Of a stretch of DNA of 64,000 nt, positions 45,973 to 54,470 are shown in pieces. Numbering within the stretch: position 1 is the stretch's first letter; each line of letters starts with the position of its first letter. The notes beneath the pieces were generated by a model. It did not search any database. It had not been told where the DNA came from and was given only the letters and a program-made list of their open reading frames with translations. The position numbers were made by a program, and so were the translations under genes. Source of the stretch: Mycobacterium parmense (GTDB taxonomy: Bacteria > Actinomycetota > Actinomycetes > Mycobacteriales > Mycobacteriaceae); NCBI RefSeq assembly GCF_010730575.1, contig NZ_AP022614.1, positions 4,092,001 through 4,156,000 of the forward strand, written 5' to 3'.

Positions 45973-46866
45973 GTGGCGAGAGACCCTGGGCTGGCGCGGC
46001 GCTTCTTCGACAGGTACGAGCCCGTGCACGGCGTGACGTACTTCGCGCCGGAGGCACGCGCGGCGCTGGACGGGCTCGGTTACCGAGGCTTCTGGATGGG
46101 TTACTTCGCCGCGCGTTCGGCGCCGCTGGGCGCCGTGCCCCGGGAGGTGGTGGCCGCGACGTTCTACAACTTCGCCCCCGAGCGGGTCGCCAAGGCGCTC
46201 CCGGCGGCCTGGGAGATCGCGGGTCCCGACGCCGCGTTGCGCGCCCGCCGGGACTCCGCCGTCGCGGCGCTGCGCCGCTACGGCCTCGAGGCGGACGAAA
46301 ATGTCCGTGTGGCGGCGGATTTGGCGGGCAAAGCCGCGCGCGGAGCGCCGCTCGAGGGGAGGCCACTGTTCGCCGCCAACCTGGCGCTGCCCTGGCCCGA
46401 CGACCCGCTGGCGGCCCTATGGCACGCCACCACGCTGTTGCGTGAGCACCGCGGTGACGGGCACGTCGCGGTGCTGACGGCCGCCGGGATCTCCGGCCGC
46501 GAATCCAACGTGTTGCACGCGGCCGCTGGCGGGGTGCCGCGCGACTACATCGCCCGGACGCGCGATTACGACGAAGCGGCGTGGCGGCGTCAGGAGCAAC
46601 GGCTGGCCGACCGGGGGCTGCTCGACGACCACGGCTCGCTCACCGCCGCGGGGCGAGAACTCAAGGACAGCATCGAGTCGACGACCGATGCCGTCGCGCT
46701 GTCGGCGCTCGACGCGCTCAGCGACGACGAGGTGGAAACGCTGTTCCGGGCCCTGACCCCCATCACCCGCGCGGTCGTGGCCGGCGGCGACGTACCCGCG
46801 CAGACCCCGATGACGCTGCGCCGCGACGAATTGCACGACGACAGCGCGCATCTCGCGCCTAGCTAG
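45973..46866 (+). CDS. SCO6745-family protein
   Basis: A 297-residue actinobacterial protein of the SCO6745 family, of unknown biochemical role. The N-terminus ARDPGLARRFFDRYEPVHGV and YFAPEARAALDGLGYRGFWM are family-typical. The C-terminal half resembles a winged-helix (RQEQRLADRGLLDDHGSLTA then AGRELKDSIE). The GTG at 45973 matches the usual family start; ATGs at 45937/45940 are alternatives. Its 3' end overlaps the convergent hypothetical gene by 8 bases. A regulatory or salvage function cannot be told apart from sequence. Confidence 0.8.
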   Translation: MARDPGLARRFFDRYEPVHGVTYFAPEARAALDGLGYRGFWMGYFAARSAPLGAVPREVVAATFYNFAPERVAKALPAAWEIAGPDAALRARRDSAVAALRRYGLEADENVRVAADLAGKAARGAPLEGRPLFAANLALPWPDDPLAALWHATTLLREHRGDGHVAVLTAAGISGRESNVLHAAAGGVPRDYIARTRDYDEAAWRRQEQRLADRGLLDDHGSLTAAGRELKDSIESTTDAVALSALDALSDDEVETLFRALTPITRAVVAGGDVPAQTPMTLRRDELHDDSAHLAPS

Positions 46867-47479
46867 CCTCCCCGGCCACCGTGGCTGCGCCCAGCGCCTC
46901 GGTGAATATCTGCAACCGGCTGCAGGTCGCCTTGAGCCGGGCCGTCTGGGGTTCGCTGAGCGGATGCCCGAGCAATGGCTCCGCTGCCCGCAACGCCCGG
47001 TCGATGGTGGCCAGGGCGGTCTCGAACCCGACGACGTTGCGCACGTCCGCGGCGTCCGGGTCCGCCTGACGCACCGGGATCGGGTGCAGCACGGGGTCGC
47101 CGGACGGTTGGGCGGCCGCGATGTGCTCGAACAACCGGTCGAGCGATCCGTCACTGTCCAGCTCGTCGAAACGCTGGAAGCTGTCGGGAACGGGCCACGG
47201 CGCGGCGATCCCGATCCCGTCGCTCATCGCGCCGATGCGGTCCCTCCAGCAACCGAATGCTTGTGCGACGACGTAAGATTCGGCCTCGGACAGCCATGGG
47301 TAGTCGACGTGCCATGCCGCGGCTATCGCCGCCTTCGCCGCGTCGGGTTCGGTCGAGGCGACCATGACGCGGCAACCGGCCGCCGCGAACCGTTGAGCGA
47401 GAGCGGCGGTCGCGGCGACCAGCCCGCACGAGTACGCCCAGCGGCGGCTGCGGATCGTCAGGACGACGTCGACGGTCAT
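46859..47479 (-). CDS. Hypothetical protein, last gene of the flavoprotein/ABC operon
   Basis: A 206-residue protein that I do not recognise. It starts TVDVVLTIRSRRWAYSCGLV and contains three cysteines (CGL, GCRV, FGCW) plus one near the C-terminus. The N-terminal part looks like a Rossmann-type alpha/beta unit (VMVASTEPDAAKAAIAAAW). ATG 47479 overlaps the ATPase stop (ATGA), so it is translated with the ABC transporter. A role linked to the transported compound is likely by context. Confidence 0.7.
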   Translation of the reverse strand: MTVDVVLTIRSRRWAYSCGLVAATAALAQRFAAAGCRVMVASTEPDAAKAAIAAAWHVDYPWLSEAESYVVAQAFGCWRDRIGAMSDGIGIAAPWPVPDSFQRFDELDSDGSLDRLFEHIAAAQPSGDPVLHPIPVRQADPDAADVRNVVGFETALATIDRALRAAEPLLGHPLSEPQTARLKATCSRLQIFTEALGAATVAGEAS

Positions 47480-48237
47480 GGCGCGCTCAGCGCCGGGCTC
47501 TGGCCCAGGTAGGCGAGGATCTCATACCGCTGCCGCTGGAAGTCCCTGCCGAACTGCGCACCCGGAGACCGCGGCTTGTCGATCGCGAGGACGTCGGCGA
47601 CCTGCGCGGGCCGGGCGCTGAGCAGCACGATCCGGTCCGCAAGCAACAGAGCCTCGTCGACGTCGTGGGTCACGAACAACACCGTCATCCGTTGGGCCTC
47701 CCACACCGACACCAGCAGTCGCTGCATGTCCAGCCGGGTTTGCGCGTCCAGCGCGCCGAACGGCTCGTCCATCAGCAGCACGCGCGGCTCGCACGCGAGG
47801 GTGCGCGCCAACTGGACGCGCTGGCGCATGCCGCCCGACAGCTGGCCGGGCAGGTGATCCCGGTAGGCGCTGAGCCCGACCTGACTCAGCAACGCATCCG
47901 CGGCCTGCGCGCGGTCCCCGCGCGCCACGCCGCGCAGCTTCAGGGCGTACTGGACGTTCTTGGCGGCCGTTCGCCACGGCAGCAACGCATCCTCCTGGAA
48001 CACCATCGCGCAGTGCGCGGCGTTGCCGGTCACCGCGTCGCCGTCCACGAGCGCCCGGCCGCCCATCGGGGCGAGCAGGCCGGCGAGGGCCCGCAGGATG
48101 GTGGACTTGCCGCAGCCGGACGGCCCGAGCAGCACGACGATTTCGCCGGGCGTCACGCTCAGCGAGATCTCCGCGGCCAGTTCGCCGTCGAAGCCCAACC
48201 GGAGACGCTCCAGCCGGACCGCCGCTCCGGCGTTCAT
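47476..48237 (-). CDS. ABC importer ATPase (SsuB/TauB type)
   Basis: A 253-residue ATPase with all motifs intact: Walker A LLGPSGCGKSTILRALAG, Q-loop AMVFQEDALLPW, signature QLSGGMRQRVQLA, Walker B VLLMDEPFGALD and H-loop FVTHDVDEA. It would form a homodimer powering the permease encoded upstream, with which it overlaps by 4 bases (48234-48237). It belongs to the eight-gene GntR/flavoprotein operon. Confidence 0.92.
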   Translation of the reverse strand: MNAGAAVRLERLRLGFDGELAAEISLSVTPGEIVVLLGPSGCGKSTILRALAGLLAPMGGRALVDGDAVTGNAAHCAMVFQEDALLPWRTAAKNVQYALKLRGVARGDRAQAADALLSQVGLSAYRDHLPGQLSGGMRQRVQLARTLACEPRVLLMDEPFGALDAQTRLDMQRLLVSVWEAQRMTVLFVTHDVDEALLLADRIVLLSARPAQVADVLAIDKPRSPGAQFGRDFQRQRYEILAYLGQSPALSAP

Positions 48238-49103
48238 CGAGCCGACCTGGGCAGCCAGTTGTTGACCCGCCGGCCGACCCGCTCGACAAGCCAGGCGGTC
48301 AGCAGCCCGAGGGCGCCGATGGACACCATGCCGACCACCACGCCCGCATAGTCGAGCAACCCGTAGCACTGCCAGGTGTAGTAGCCGATTCCGTACTGGC
48401 CCGAGATCATCTCGGCACTGACCACGCAGATCCAGGCAACCCCCATCGCCACCGACAGCCCGGAGAAGATACCGGGCAGCGCGCCGGGAAGGACGACGTG
48501 CAACAAGATCGACAGCCGGCGCGCGCCCATCGTCCTGGCGGCGTCCTCCCACACCTGCGGTAGCGCGTCCATCGCGTGGATCGTGCTGACGACGACGGGG
48601 AAGAAGGCCGCGAAGAAGGTGATGAACACGATGCCCTGTTCGCTGCTGGGAAACAGCAGGATGGTCAGCGGGACCAGGGCGATGGCCGGGATCGGCCGGA
48701 AGACTTCGATGAAGGGCCGCAACGTCATTCGCGCGGTGCGCGACCGGCCCACGAGCATGCCCAGCGCGACGCCAGCCACCGCGGCCAGGCCGAAGCCGAG
48801 CAGGATGCGTTGCAGGCTTGCCAGCAGGTCGTCGTAGTAACCGCCGGAACTGACCCGGGCGACCAGGGCGTCGTACACGCTGCCCGGTGTGGGCATCCGG
48901 TTGAACCGCAGCCACGCCACCACCTGGTGCGCCGTCAGCTGCTGCCACAGGAGCAGGAACGCGGCAACCGGCAGCAGCGGCAGCGCGACCGCCGCAATCC
49001 GCGCCCGCACGCGCGGATGCCGCCTGCCCGGCGGGCGAAGTGTCGCGTCGGACTCGCGCACCTTGGCGGCGTCGAGCATCAAAGCAGCTGTGGTATCGGC
49101 CAT
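48234..49103 (-). CDS. ABC importer permease (SsuC/TauC type)
   Basis: A 289-residue inner-membrane permease with about six helices. RPIPAIALVPLTILLFPSSE and the coupling loop AARTMGARRLSILLHVVLPG match the family. ATG 49103 has GAAGGA 6 bases upstream, 20 bases after the binding-protein gene; an in-frame start at 49271 would lie inside that gene and is rejected. It should pair as a homodimer with the ATPase encoded downstream. Confidence 0.9.
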   Translation of the reverse strand: MADTTAALMLDAAKVRESDATLRPPGRRHPRVRARIAAVALPLLPVAAFLLLWQQLTAHQVVAWLRFNRMPTPGSVYDALVARVSSGGYYDDLLASLQRILLGFGLAAVAGVALGMLVGRSRTARMTLRPFIEVFRPIPAIALVPLTILLFPSSEQGIVFITFFAAFFPVVVSTIHAMDALPQVWEDAARTMGARRLSILLHVVLPGALPGIFSGLSVAMGVAWICVVSAEMISGQYGIGYYTWQCYGLLDYAGVVVGMVSIGALGLLTAWLVERVGRRVNNWLPRSAR

Positions 49104-49123
49104 CTCGGGTCCTTCGTCGTTCT

Positions 49124-50539
49124 CTAGCTGGGCGATCGCGATTGGGACAACGCTGTCCGGTAGGTGACGGGCACGGTCTGGGGATGCTGGGCGCGGTAGG
49201 CCGCCGCGGCCCCGGGAGTGTCGAACGGTTTGTACCGCTGCGTGGTCGGGGCCGAGGTGTCGACCAGCCACACGGCGTGGTCGGCGAACAGGCGGGTGCC
49301 CGTCACGGTGTCGGGCACGTACGCCGCCCGCACCGACTGCGTGGCGGCGATCCGCCGCAGCAGGCAGGTCGGGGTCGCGGCGACCTCCGTGTGCGTCGCG
49401 CCGGCGGGCCAGAGCTCCGAAGCCTGCGCCGGGTCGTCAACCGGCAGCCCGCACCGGTCGTCGAATCCGGTGAGCCTGTCCGGGTTGACCGTGTCCGCGC
49501 GCCGGCGCTGATAGTCGGGGCCGATCTCCGCTTGCAGATAGGACTCGTCCACGAACGCACTGATATCGAAACCTGGTGACACCGAGCGCTTTCGAACAAG
49601 GAAAGGCTTGATTTTGCCGAGCGCGGCAACGAGCTGGGTTTTGATGGTCATGTCGAAGGACACCAGCCCGTTGGGGCCGTTGTAGAGGTAGACCACCTCC
49701 GGCTCGATGCGGGTGAGCGCGCTGACACGCAGCGCGGCCTGGAGGGGGTGCGCGACGATGTAGTCGGTGGTGGCCGACATGGCCTGCAGGAACGCGGTGA
49801 TCACCTCGGGATGGCGGTGGGTGAAGTCGTCGCGGGCGACCACGCCGTGGAACGTCGGGACGTCGTTGTCGCCGCCGTCGTAGAGCAACTCGCCCTGCTT
49901 GCGAAAAACCAGCAGCTGCGGCCACGGGACGAACTGCGCCATCGCGTCGACCTGTTTGCCCTCGATGGCCGACGCGCCGACCGCGGGGTCCTGGTTGACC
50001 AGGTGGACCTGGCCGGGGTCGATGCGCGCCCGTTGCAGGGCGGCGGCCAGCATGCCGTCGCCGGCCGAACCGAGGCTTGTCGACACCCGCCTGCCGACCA
50101 GGTCGGCGAGCGAAGTCACCGTTGACCCGGTGGGCACGATGACCTGATTGAGCGAACCCCGCAGGTTGTAACCGGTGACGGCGATGAAGCTCGTCTGCGC
50201 GTCGCTGTAGCGGCGCGTCTTGGAGCCGTTGACCAGCAGCGGGTAGTCGCCCATCGAGCCGATGTCGACGTGGGAGGCCATCATCTGCGCGGTCAGCGGC
50301 GCGCCCGAGGCGAAGTCCTGCCACACCACGCGATATTTGACACCGTGGGCAGCCGCGACGCGGGCCAGCGCCTTCTCGAACTCCCCGCGGTCGCGCATCA
50401 GGGTGCCGGCGTTGACGGTGTTGATGGTCTTGGACTGGTATCCGACGTTGACCACGACGCTGGGTTCGCCGAGGACGCCGCAGCCGCTCAGCAGCGACGC
50501 GCAGACCGCCGCCACCACCGCAAGGATCGAGCCCCTCAC
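49124..50539 (-). CDS. ABC substrate-binding lipoprotein with NosL-like C-terminal domain
   Basis: A 471-residue protein, about 130 longer than ordinary NMT1/SsuA-type binding proteins. The signal peptide ends in LLSGCG (cysteine 20). The binding domain (about 25-345) has VNVGYQSKTINTVNAGTLMR, DIGSMGDYPLLVNGSK and VPTGSTVTSLADLVGRRVST. From residue 363 an extra segment contains CGLPVDDPAQ, TCLLRRIAATQ, AAYVPDTVTGTRLFADHAVW and PFDTPGAAAAYRAQH. This resembles the NosL copper-chaperone fold. GTG 50539 starts 11 bases after the ferredoxin stop. The domain call is inference; the extra length and cysteines are directly visible. Confidence 0.85.
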   Translation of the reverse strand: MRGSILAVVAAVCASLLSGCGVLGEPSVVVNVGYQSKTINTVNAGTLMRDRGEFEKALARVAAAHGVKYRVVWQDFASGAPLTAQMMASHVDIGSMGDYPLLVNGSKTRRYSDAQTSFIAVTGYNLRGSLNQVIVPTGSTVTSLADLVGRRVSTSLGSAGDGMLAAALQRARIDPGQVHLVNQDPAVGASAIEGKQVDAMAQFVPWPQLLVFRKQGELLYDGGDNDVPTFHGVVARDDFTHRHPEVITAFLQAMSATTDYIVAHPLQAALRVSALTRIEPEVVYLYNGPNGLVSFDMTIKTQLVAALGKIKPFLVRKRSVSPGFDISAFVDESYLQAEIGPDYQRRRADTVNPDRLTGFDDRCGLPVDDPAQASELWPAGATHTEVAATPTCLLRRIAATQSVRAAYVPDTVTGTRLFADHAVWLVDTSAPTTQRYKPFDTPGAAAAYRAQHPQTVPVTYRTALSQSRSPS

Positions 50540-50550
50540 CGCCGTACCCC

Positions 50551-50778
50551 TTACCGCAGCAGGTAGGGGATGTTGACGGTGACGGCGTCGACGGGGCAGC
50601 GGGCGGCGCAAGGGCCGCAGTACCAGCACTCGTCGACGTGCATGAAGGCCTTGTTGGTCTCCGGGTTGATGGCCAGCGAGTCCAGCGGGCAGACGTCGAC
50701 GCACAGCGTGCAGCCGTCGATGCACTTGGCTTCGTCGATGGTGACCGGGACGTCGGCGCGGTTCGTTGTCAGTGCCAT
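50551..50778 (-). CDS. Two-cluster [4Fe-4S] ferredoxin, AprB-like
   Basis: A 75-residue ferredoxin with eight cluster cysteines: CIDGCTLCVDVCP and CWYCGPCAARCP, enough for two [4Fe-4S] clusters. The layout resembles the core of adenylylsulfate reductase beta subunit (AprB) without its C-terminal tail. It is encoded between the HEAT-repeat protein and the ABC binding protein, and probably passes electrons to or from the flavoprotein encoded two genes upstream. ATG 50778 follows AGGAAAAGGA. Confidence 0.92.
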   Translation of the reverse strand: MALTTNRADVPVTIDEAKCIDGCTLCVDVCPLDSLAINPETNKAFMHVDECWYCGPCAARCPVDAVTVNIPYLLR

Positions 50779-50807
50779 GATGTTCCTTTTCCTGGAAAGT
50801 TGTTGCC

Positions 50808-51704
50808 CTATAGGCCCATTCGTGCGTAGGCTCGGACGTCAGCGTCCGGGTCCGACGTCGCGGTGCGCAGCGCGTCGCGGATACGGGGCGACTCGGACTT
50901 GAACCCCGCCAGCGATTGCACCGCCGCCTTGCGGACATCGAGGTTGTCGTCGGCCGACGCGGCGACCAGGCACTCGGCGGCCAGCGCCTCCTCCGCGGAC
51001 CCCAGCGCTCGCGCGGCGCTCTGGCGTACCTGCCAGGACGGCTCGCGCAGTGCGGCCGCGGCGACCGTGACCGCGTCCCCGGTGCAGCCGAGGGCGCCGA
51101 AGGCGTCCAGGGCGGCGGCCCGCACCTGCTCGTCGGTGTCACCGGCCAGCGTCAGCAACGCCGTCACACCACGGGGATCCCCCACGGCGGCGAACCCGCG
51201 TGCCGCCGCGAGGCGCACCGCCGACGCCGCGTCCGCGGACGCCACGGCCAGGGCGTCGAGTGAATCGATCGAGACGAAACCCAGGACCGCGGAACAGCGC
51301 ACGGTCTCGTCGGGATCGTCGAACAGTGACCGCAGTTCGTCTTCTCCGCTGATCCGGTGCCGCCACAGCGCCTCGATTGCCGACGCTCGGACCCCCGGGT
51401 CGGGGCCGGCGGCGGCCCGGCGCAGGTGCCGCACGAACTCGGCGCCGGGTTCGATCACCTCGACGAGCTCGCGCAGGAGCTTCATCGCCGCGGCGCGCAC
51501 CTCGTCCGAGGGGTCGGACAGCGCGGCGGCGAAATACGGTGCTGCCTGGGCCCATTCGTCGTCCTCGGTGCATTCGCTCAGCACACTGAGCGCGTTGCGG
51601 CGCACCGCCGGATCGCCGTCGGACAGGAACTCGGCGAGGTCCTCGAGGGCGGGCCCTTCCTCGGACAACTCGAGCAGTTGCAGGATCCGCGTCGACGCCG
51701 TCAT
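50808..51704 (-). CDS. HEAT-repeat protein
   Basis: A 298-residue all-helical protein made of about eight PBS-lyase-type HEAT repeats, for example DPAVRRNALSVLSECTED, SDEVRAAAMKLLREL, DPGVRASAIEALWRH, DEQVRAAALDAFGALG, SWQVRQSAARALGSAEEA and LDVRKAAVQSLAGF. HEAT-repeat proteins of this kind hold protein partners and often assist cofactor assembly. ATG 51704 overlaps the flavoprotein stop (ATGA). It probably serves assembly or docking of the flavoprotein/ferredoxin pair; that role is inference. Confidence 0.9.
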   Translation of the reverse strand: MTASTRILQLLELSEEGPALEDLAEFLSDGDPAVRRNALSVLSECTEDDEWAQAAPYFAAALSDPSDEVRAAAMKLLRELVEVIEPGAEFVRHLRRAAAGPDPGVRASAIEALWRHRISGEDELRSLFDDPDETVRCSAVLGFVSIDSLDALAVASADAASAVRLAAARGFAAVGDPRGVTALLTLAGDTDEQVRAAALDAFGALGCTGDAVTVAAAALREPSWQVRQSAARALGSAEEALAAECLVAASADDNLDVRKAAVQSLAGFKSESPRIRDALRTATSDPDADVRAYARMGL

Positions 51705-53467
51705 CGGTGACCACCCGCCTCGGCGAGCGCCTCGGCGACGGGCTCGTCCGGCACGCCATCGGGCCGCTCGAAGCCGGCCACCGGCACGATGTAGGGAGCC
51801 ACCGGCCGCGTCAATGTCTCGATCTCCCCCGCGCCGTTGCGCCGCAGGTTGAGATGACAGAACCACTCGGCATCGTTGCGCTGCGGGAGGTCGCGGCGCT
51901 GGTGATACAGGCCCCAACGGCTTTCGGTGCGAGCCAGCGAAGCTCGGGCCGCCAGCTCGGCACAGTCACGGATGAAACTGACCTCGGCGCAACGCATCAG
52001 CTCGTGCGGGGTGCGCGCACCCATCGCGGCGATCTCCGTGCGCATGCGGTCGAAGGCCTCCAGGCCCTTCTGCAGGTACGCCGCCGTCTTCGGCGGCGCC
52101 AGGTAGTCGTTGACGAAGCGCCGCAACTTGTATTCGACCTGCGGCTGGGGCGGCCCGTCGGGGTTGTGCAGCGGACGGTAGATCAACTCGTGGGCCGCGG
52201 CGATCTGATCCTGCGGAAGTTCCGGCATGGGCGCCGACGGTCCCGACGCGGCGGCCTGCTCGCCGGCGATCTCGCCGAACACGAACGCGCCGATCATGTA
52301 GTTGTGCGGCACCAGCGCCATGTCGCCGGCAGCGTACAGGCCGGGCACGGTCGTGGCTGCGTACTCGTCCACCCACACGCCGGAGGCGGAATGGCCACTG
52401 CACAAACCTATTTCGGAGACATGCATCTCGACGTCGTGCGTGCGGTAGTCGTGGCCGCGGTTGCTGTGGAAGGTTCCCCGCGTCGGCCGTTCCGTGGTGT
52501 GCAGGATCCCTTCGATCTGGGAGATCGTCGAGTCGGGTAGATGGCTGAGCTTCAGGTAGATCGGACCGCGGGCGCTTTCGATCTCCCGGACCACCTCGGA
52601 CATCATCTGGCCCGACCAGTAATCACAGTCGACGAAGCGGTTCCCCTCGGAGTTCACCTGGTAACCGCCGAACGGGTTGGCGACGTAGGCGCACGCGGGT
52701 CCGTTGTAGTCCTTGATCAGCGGGTTGACCTGGAAGCACTCGATGCCCGACAGCTCCGCCCCGGCGTGCAGAGCCATGGCGTAGCCGTCGCCGGCGTTGG
52801 TCGGATTCTCGTAGGTGCCGTAGAGGTACCCGCTGGCCGGCAGGCCGAGGCGGCCGGCGGCCCCGGCGCACAGGATCACCGCGCCGGCGGCGACTGTCAC
52901 GAATTCCCCTGTGCGCGAATTGAATCCGACCGCGCCGACCGCGCGGCCGCCGGCGGTCAGCACACGCACCGGCATGACGCGGTTTTCGATGGTGACCTTC
53001 TCGCGGACCTTGCGCGCCCGCAGGCAACGGTACAGAACCTTCTTGATGTCCTTGCCCTCGGGCATCGGCAGCACGTAGCTGCCCGAGCGGTGGACCTTGC
53101 GCACCGCGTACTGATTGTGTTCGTCCTTTTCGAACTTCACCCCGTAGCGCTCCAGTCGCTGCACCATCGCGTACCCGCGGGTGGCGGTCTGATAGACGGT
53201 GCGCTGGTTGACGATTCCGTCGTTGGCGACCGTGATGTCCGCGACGTACTCCTCGGGCGACGCCTTTCCCGGGATGACGGCGTTGTTGACCCCGTCCATG
53301 CCCATGGCCAGCGCGCCGGAATGCCTGACGTTGGCCTTTTCCAGCAGGATGACCGACGCGCCGTTCTCGGCGGCGGTGAGCGCGGCCATGGTGCCCGCCG
53401 TCCCGCCGCCGATCACCAGCACGTCGCAGGACATCCTCTGTGGATCAACAACATTCGGTATGTGCAC
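51701..53467 (-). CDS. AprA/fumarate-reductase-type FAD flavoprotein
   Basis: A 588-residue flavoprotein of the succinate dehydrogenase/fumarate reductase/adenylylsulfate reductase (AprA) superfamily. The FAD motif is CDVLVIGGGTAGTMAALTAA. KANVRHSGALAMGMDGVNN resembles the RSGAxAxG segment of AprA. GAVILCAGAAGRLGLPASG and TTVPGLYAAGDMALVPHNYM complete FAD binding, and a C-terminal helical domain is present (about 430-545). The GTG start at 53467 has GGAGGG 9 bases upstream and lies inside the 3' end of the gntR gene (23-base overlap). With the ferredoxin it likely forms a two-subunit redox enzyme; substrate unknown. Confidence 0.9.
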   Translation of the reverse strand: MHIPNVVDPQRMSCDVLVIGGGTAGTMAALTAAENGASVILLEKANVRHSGALAMGMDGVNNAVIPGKASPEEYVADITVANDGIVNQRTVYQTATRGYAMVQRLERYGVKFEKDEHNQYAVRKVHRSGSYVLPMPEGKDIKKVLYRCLRARKVREKVTIENRVMPVRVLTAGGRAVGAVGFNSRTGEFVTVAAGAVILCAGAAGRLGLPASGYLYGTYENPTNAGDGYAMALHAGAELSGIECFQVNPLIKDYNGPACAYVANPFGGYQVNSEGNRFVDCDYWSGQMMSEVVREIESARGPIYLKLSHLPDSTISQIEGILHTTERPTRGTFHSNRGHDYRTHDVEMHVSEIGLCSGHSASGVWVDEYAATTVPGLYAAGDMALVPHNYMIGAFVFGEIAGEQAAASGPSAPMPELPQDQIAAAHELIYRPLHNPDGPPQPQVEYKLRRFVNDYLAPPKTAAYLQKGLEAFDRMRTEIAAMGARTPHELMRCAEVSFIRDCAELAARASLARTESRWGLYHQRRDLPQRNDAEWFCHLNLRRNGAGEIETLTRPVAPYIVPVAGFERPDGVPDEPVAEALAEAGGHR

Positions 53468-54239
53468 GTTCTCTGTCCCTCCGTGTCGTCAGATTGCCGA
53501 GCTGCATGTCCGCCGATCGGCGGACGTGTCCGGCGAGCGCGATGCGGTCGCCCCTGATGCGCAGGTATTCCAGGTCGATCGGCCGCCCATCTTCGGTGAG
53601 GGTGAGCCGCTCGATCAGCAGAAGCGGTGAGTGGACCGCGATGCCCAGGGCGTCCGACACGGTGGGGTCGGAACCGACGGCCTCGATGGTGAGGCTCGCC
53701 TCGCCCAGACGCATGTCGAATGTCTCCTCGAGCAACCTGAACACGTCGGTGTTCGCCAGATCGAGTCCCAGCAGCGGTGTTCCGTATTCCTCGAGCAGGT
53801 AGGTCGCGTCGAGCGACACCGGTTCGCCGGCGACGGCACGAATCCGTTCGAGGAACACCACCGGGGCACCGACCGGGATCTGCAGACGTTGCGCGACCGT
53901 CGTTTGGGCGCTGGTGACTTCGGCGCGCAGCACCGTGTTGGCCACCGATATGTCCGGTGTCTGGAACTCCTCGGCAAGCCCCTGCAGTCGGCTGAGATCC
54001 TGCGTCCGCTTGGTCGCCACAACGAACGTGCCGGCGCCCTGGCGGCGTTCGACAATTCCTTCGGCCCGCAACAGATCCAGCACGTAACGGATCGTGTTGC
54101 GGCTCACCGCGAACTCGCGACTCAAATCGCTTTCCGGCGGCAGCGGCCCGGGGCCGTAGCCGTCGCCCAGGATGCGGGCGCGCAATCCGTCACGGACGCG
54201 TCGCGCCGTTTCCCGTGATCGCTCCGACTTGCCAGGCAC
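53445..54239 (-). CDS. GntR-family (HutC/UTRA) regulator
   Basis: A 264-residue GntR regulator heading the flavoprotein/ABC operon. The winged helix is in LPPESDLSREFAVSRNTIRY and AEGIVERRQGAGTFVVATKR. The C-terminal UTRA ligand domain (about 95-245) has VVFLERIRAVAGEPVSLDAT and LLIERLTLTEDGRPIDLEYL. The GTG start at 54239 gives the full N-terminus. GTTTATTAC at 54259-54267, just upstream, resembles a GntR half-site pair, so autoregulation is possible. The ligand is probably the transported compound or a product of it. Confidence 0.9.
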   Translation of the reverse strand: MPGKSERSRETARRVRDGLRARILGDGYGPGPLPPESDLSREFAVSRNTIRYVLDLLRAEGIVERRQGAGTFVVATKRTQDLSRLQGLAEEFQTPDISVANTVLRAEVTSAQTTVAQRLQIPVGAPVVFLERIRAVAGEPVSLDATYLLEEYGTPLLGLDLANTDVFRLLEETFDMRLGEASLTIEAVGSDPTVSDALGIAVHSPLLLIERLTLTEDGRPIDLEYLRIRGDRIALAGHVRRSADMQLGNLTTRRDRERAHTECC

Positions 54240-54470
54240 GAGTGTCAGCTTTGAGGCGGTTTATTACGGCGCCGTCACTGCCGGTTGCATGAGAGTTAAG
54301 CCACTTGCCGTAGCCCCACCGGGCCTGTGAGCAGGCGATATCCGGCGCGATCGGCGCATTCCGCCGCCCCCTGAAGTGCTGCCCCACAGACCTGCGGGGG
54401 TTCACCTGGCTTCGGTCCGGTGCCCGCGCGCGTCGAGTCCGCGTCCCGGCGATTGGCTTAATCTTGGCCG

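Noticed and set aside
53434..53467. Choosing the internal ATG (53434) as flavoprotein start
   Set aside because: The GTG at 53467 has GGAGGG at suitable spacing; the ATG has no site and would begin right at the FAD strand. Kept as an alternative only.
31041..53467. Genomic island of foreign origin spanning the two ABC operons
   Set aside because: No integrase, tRNA, direct repeats or visible base-composition change; codon pattern matches the flanks.
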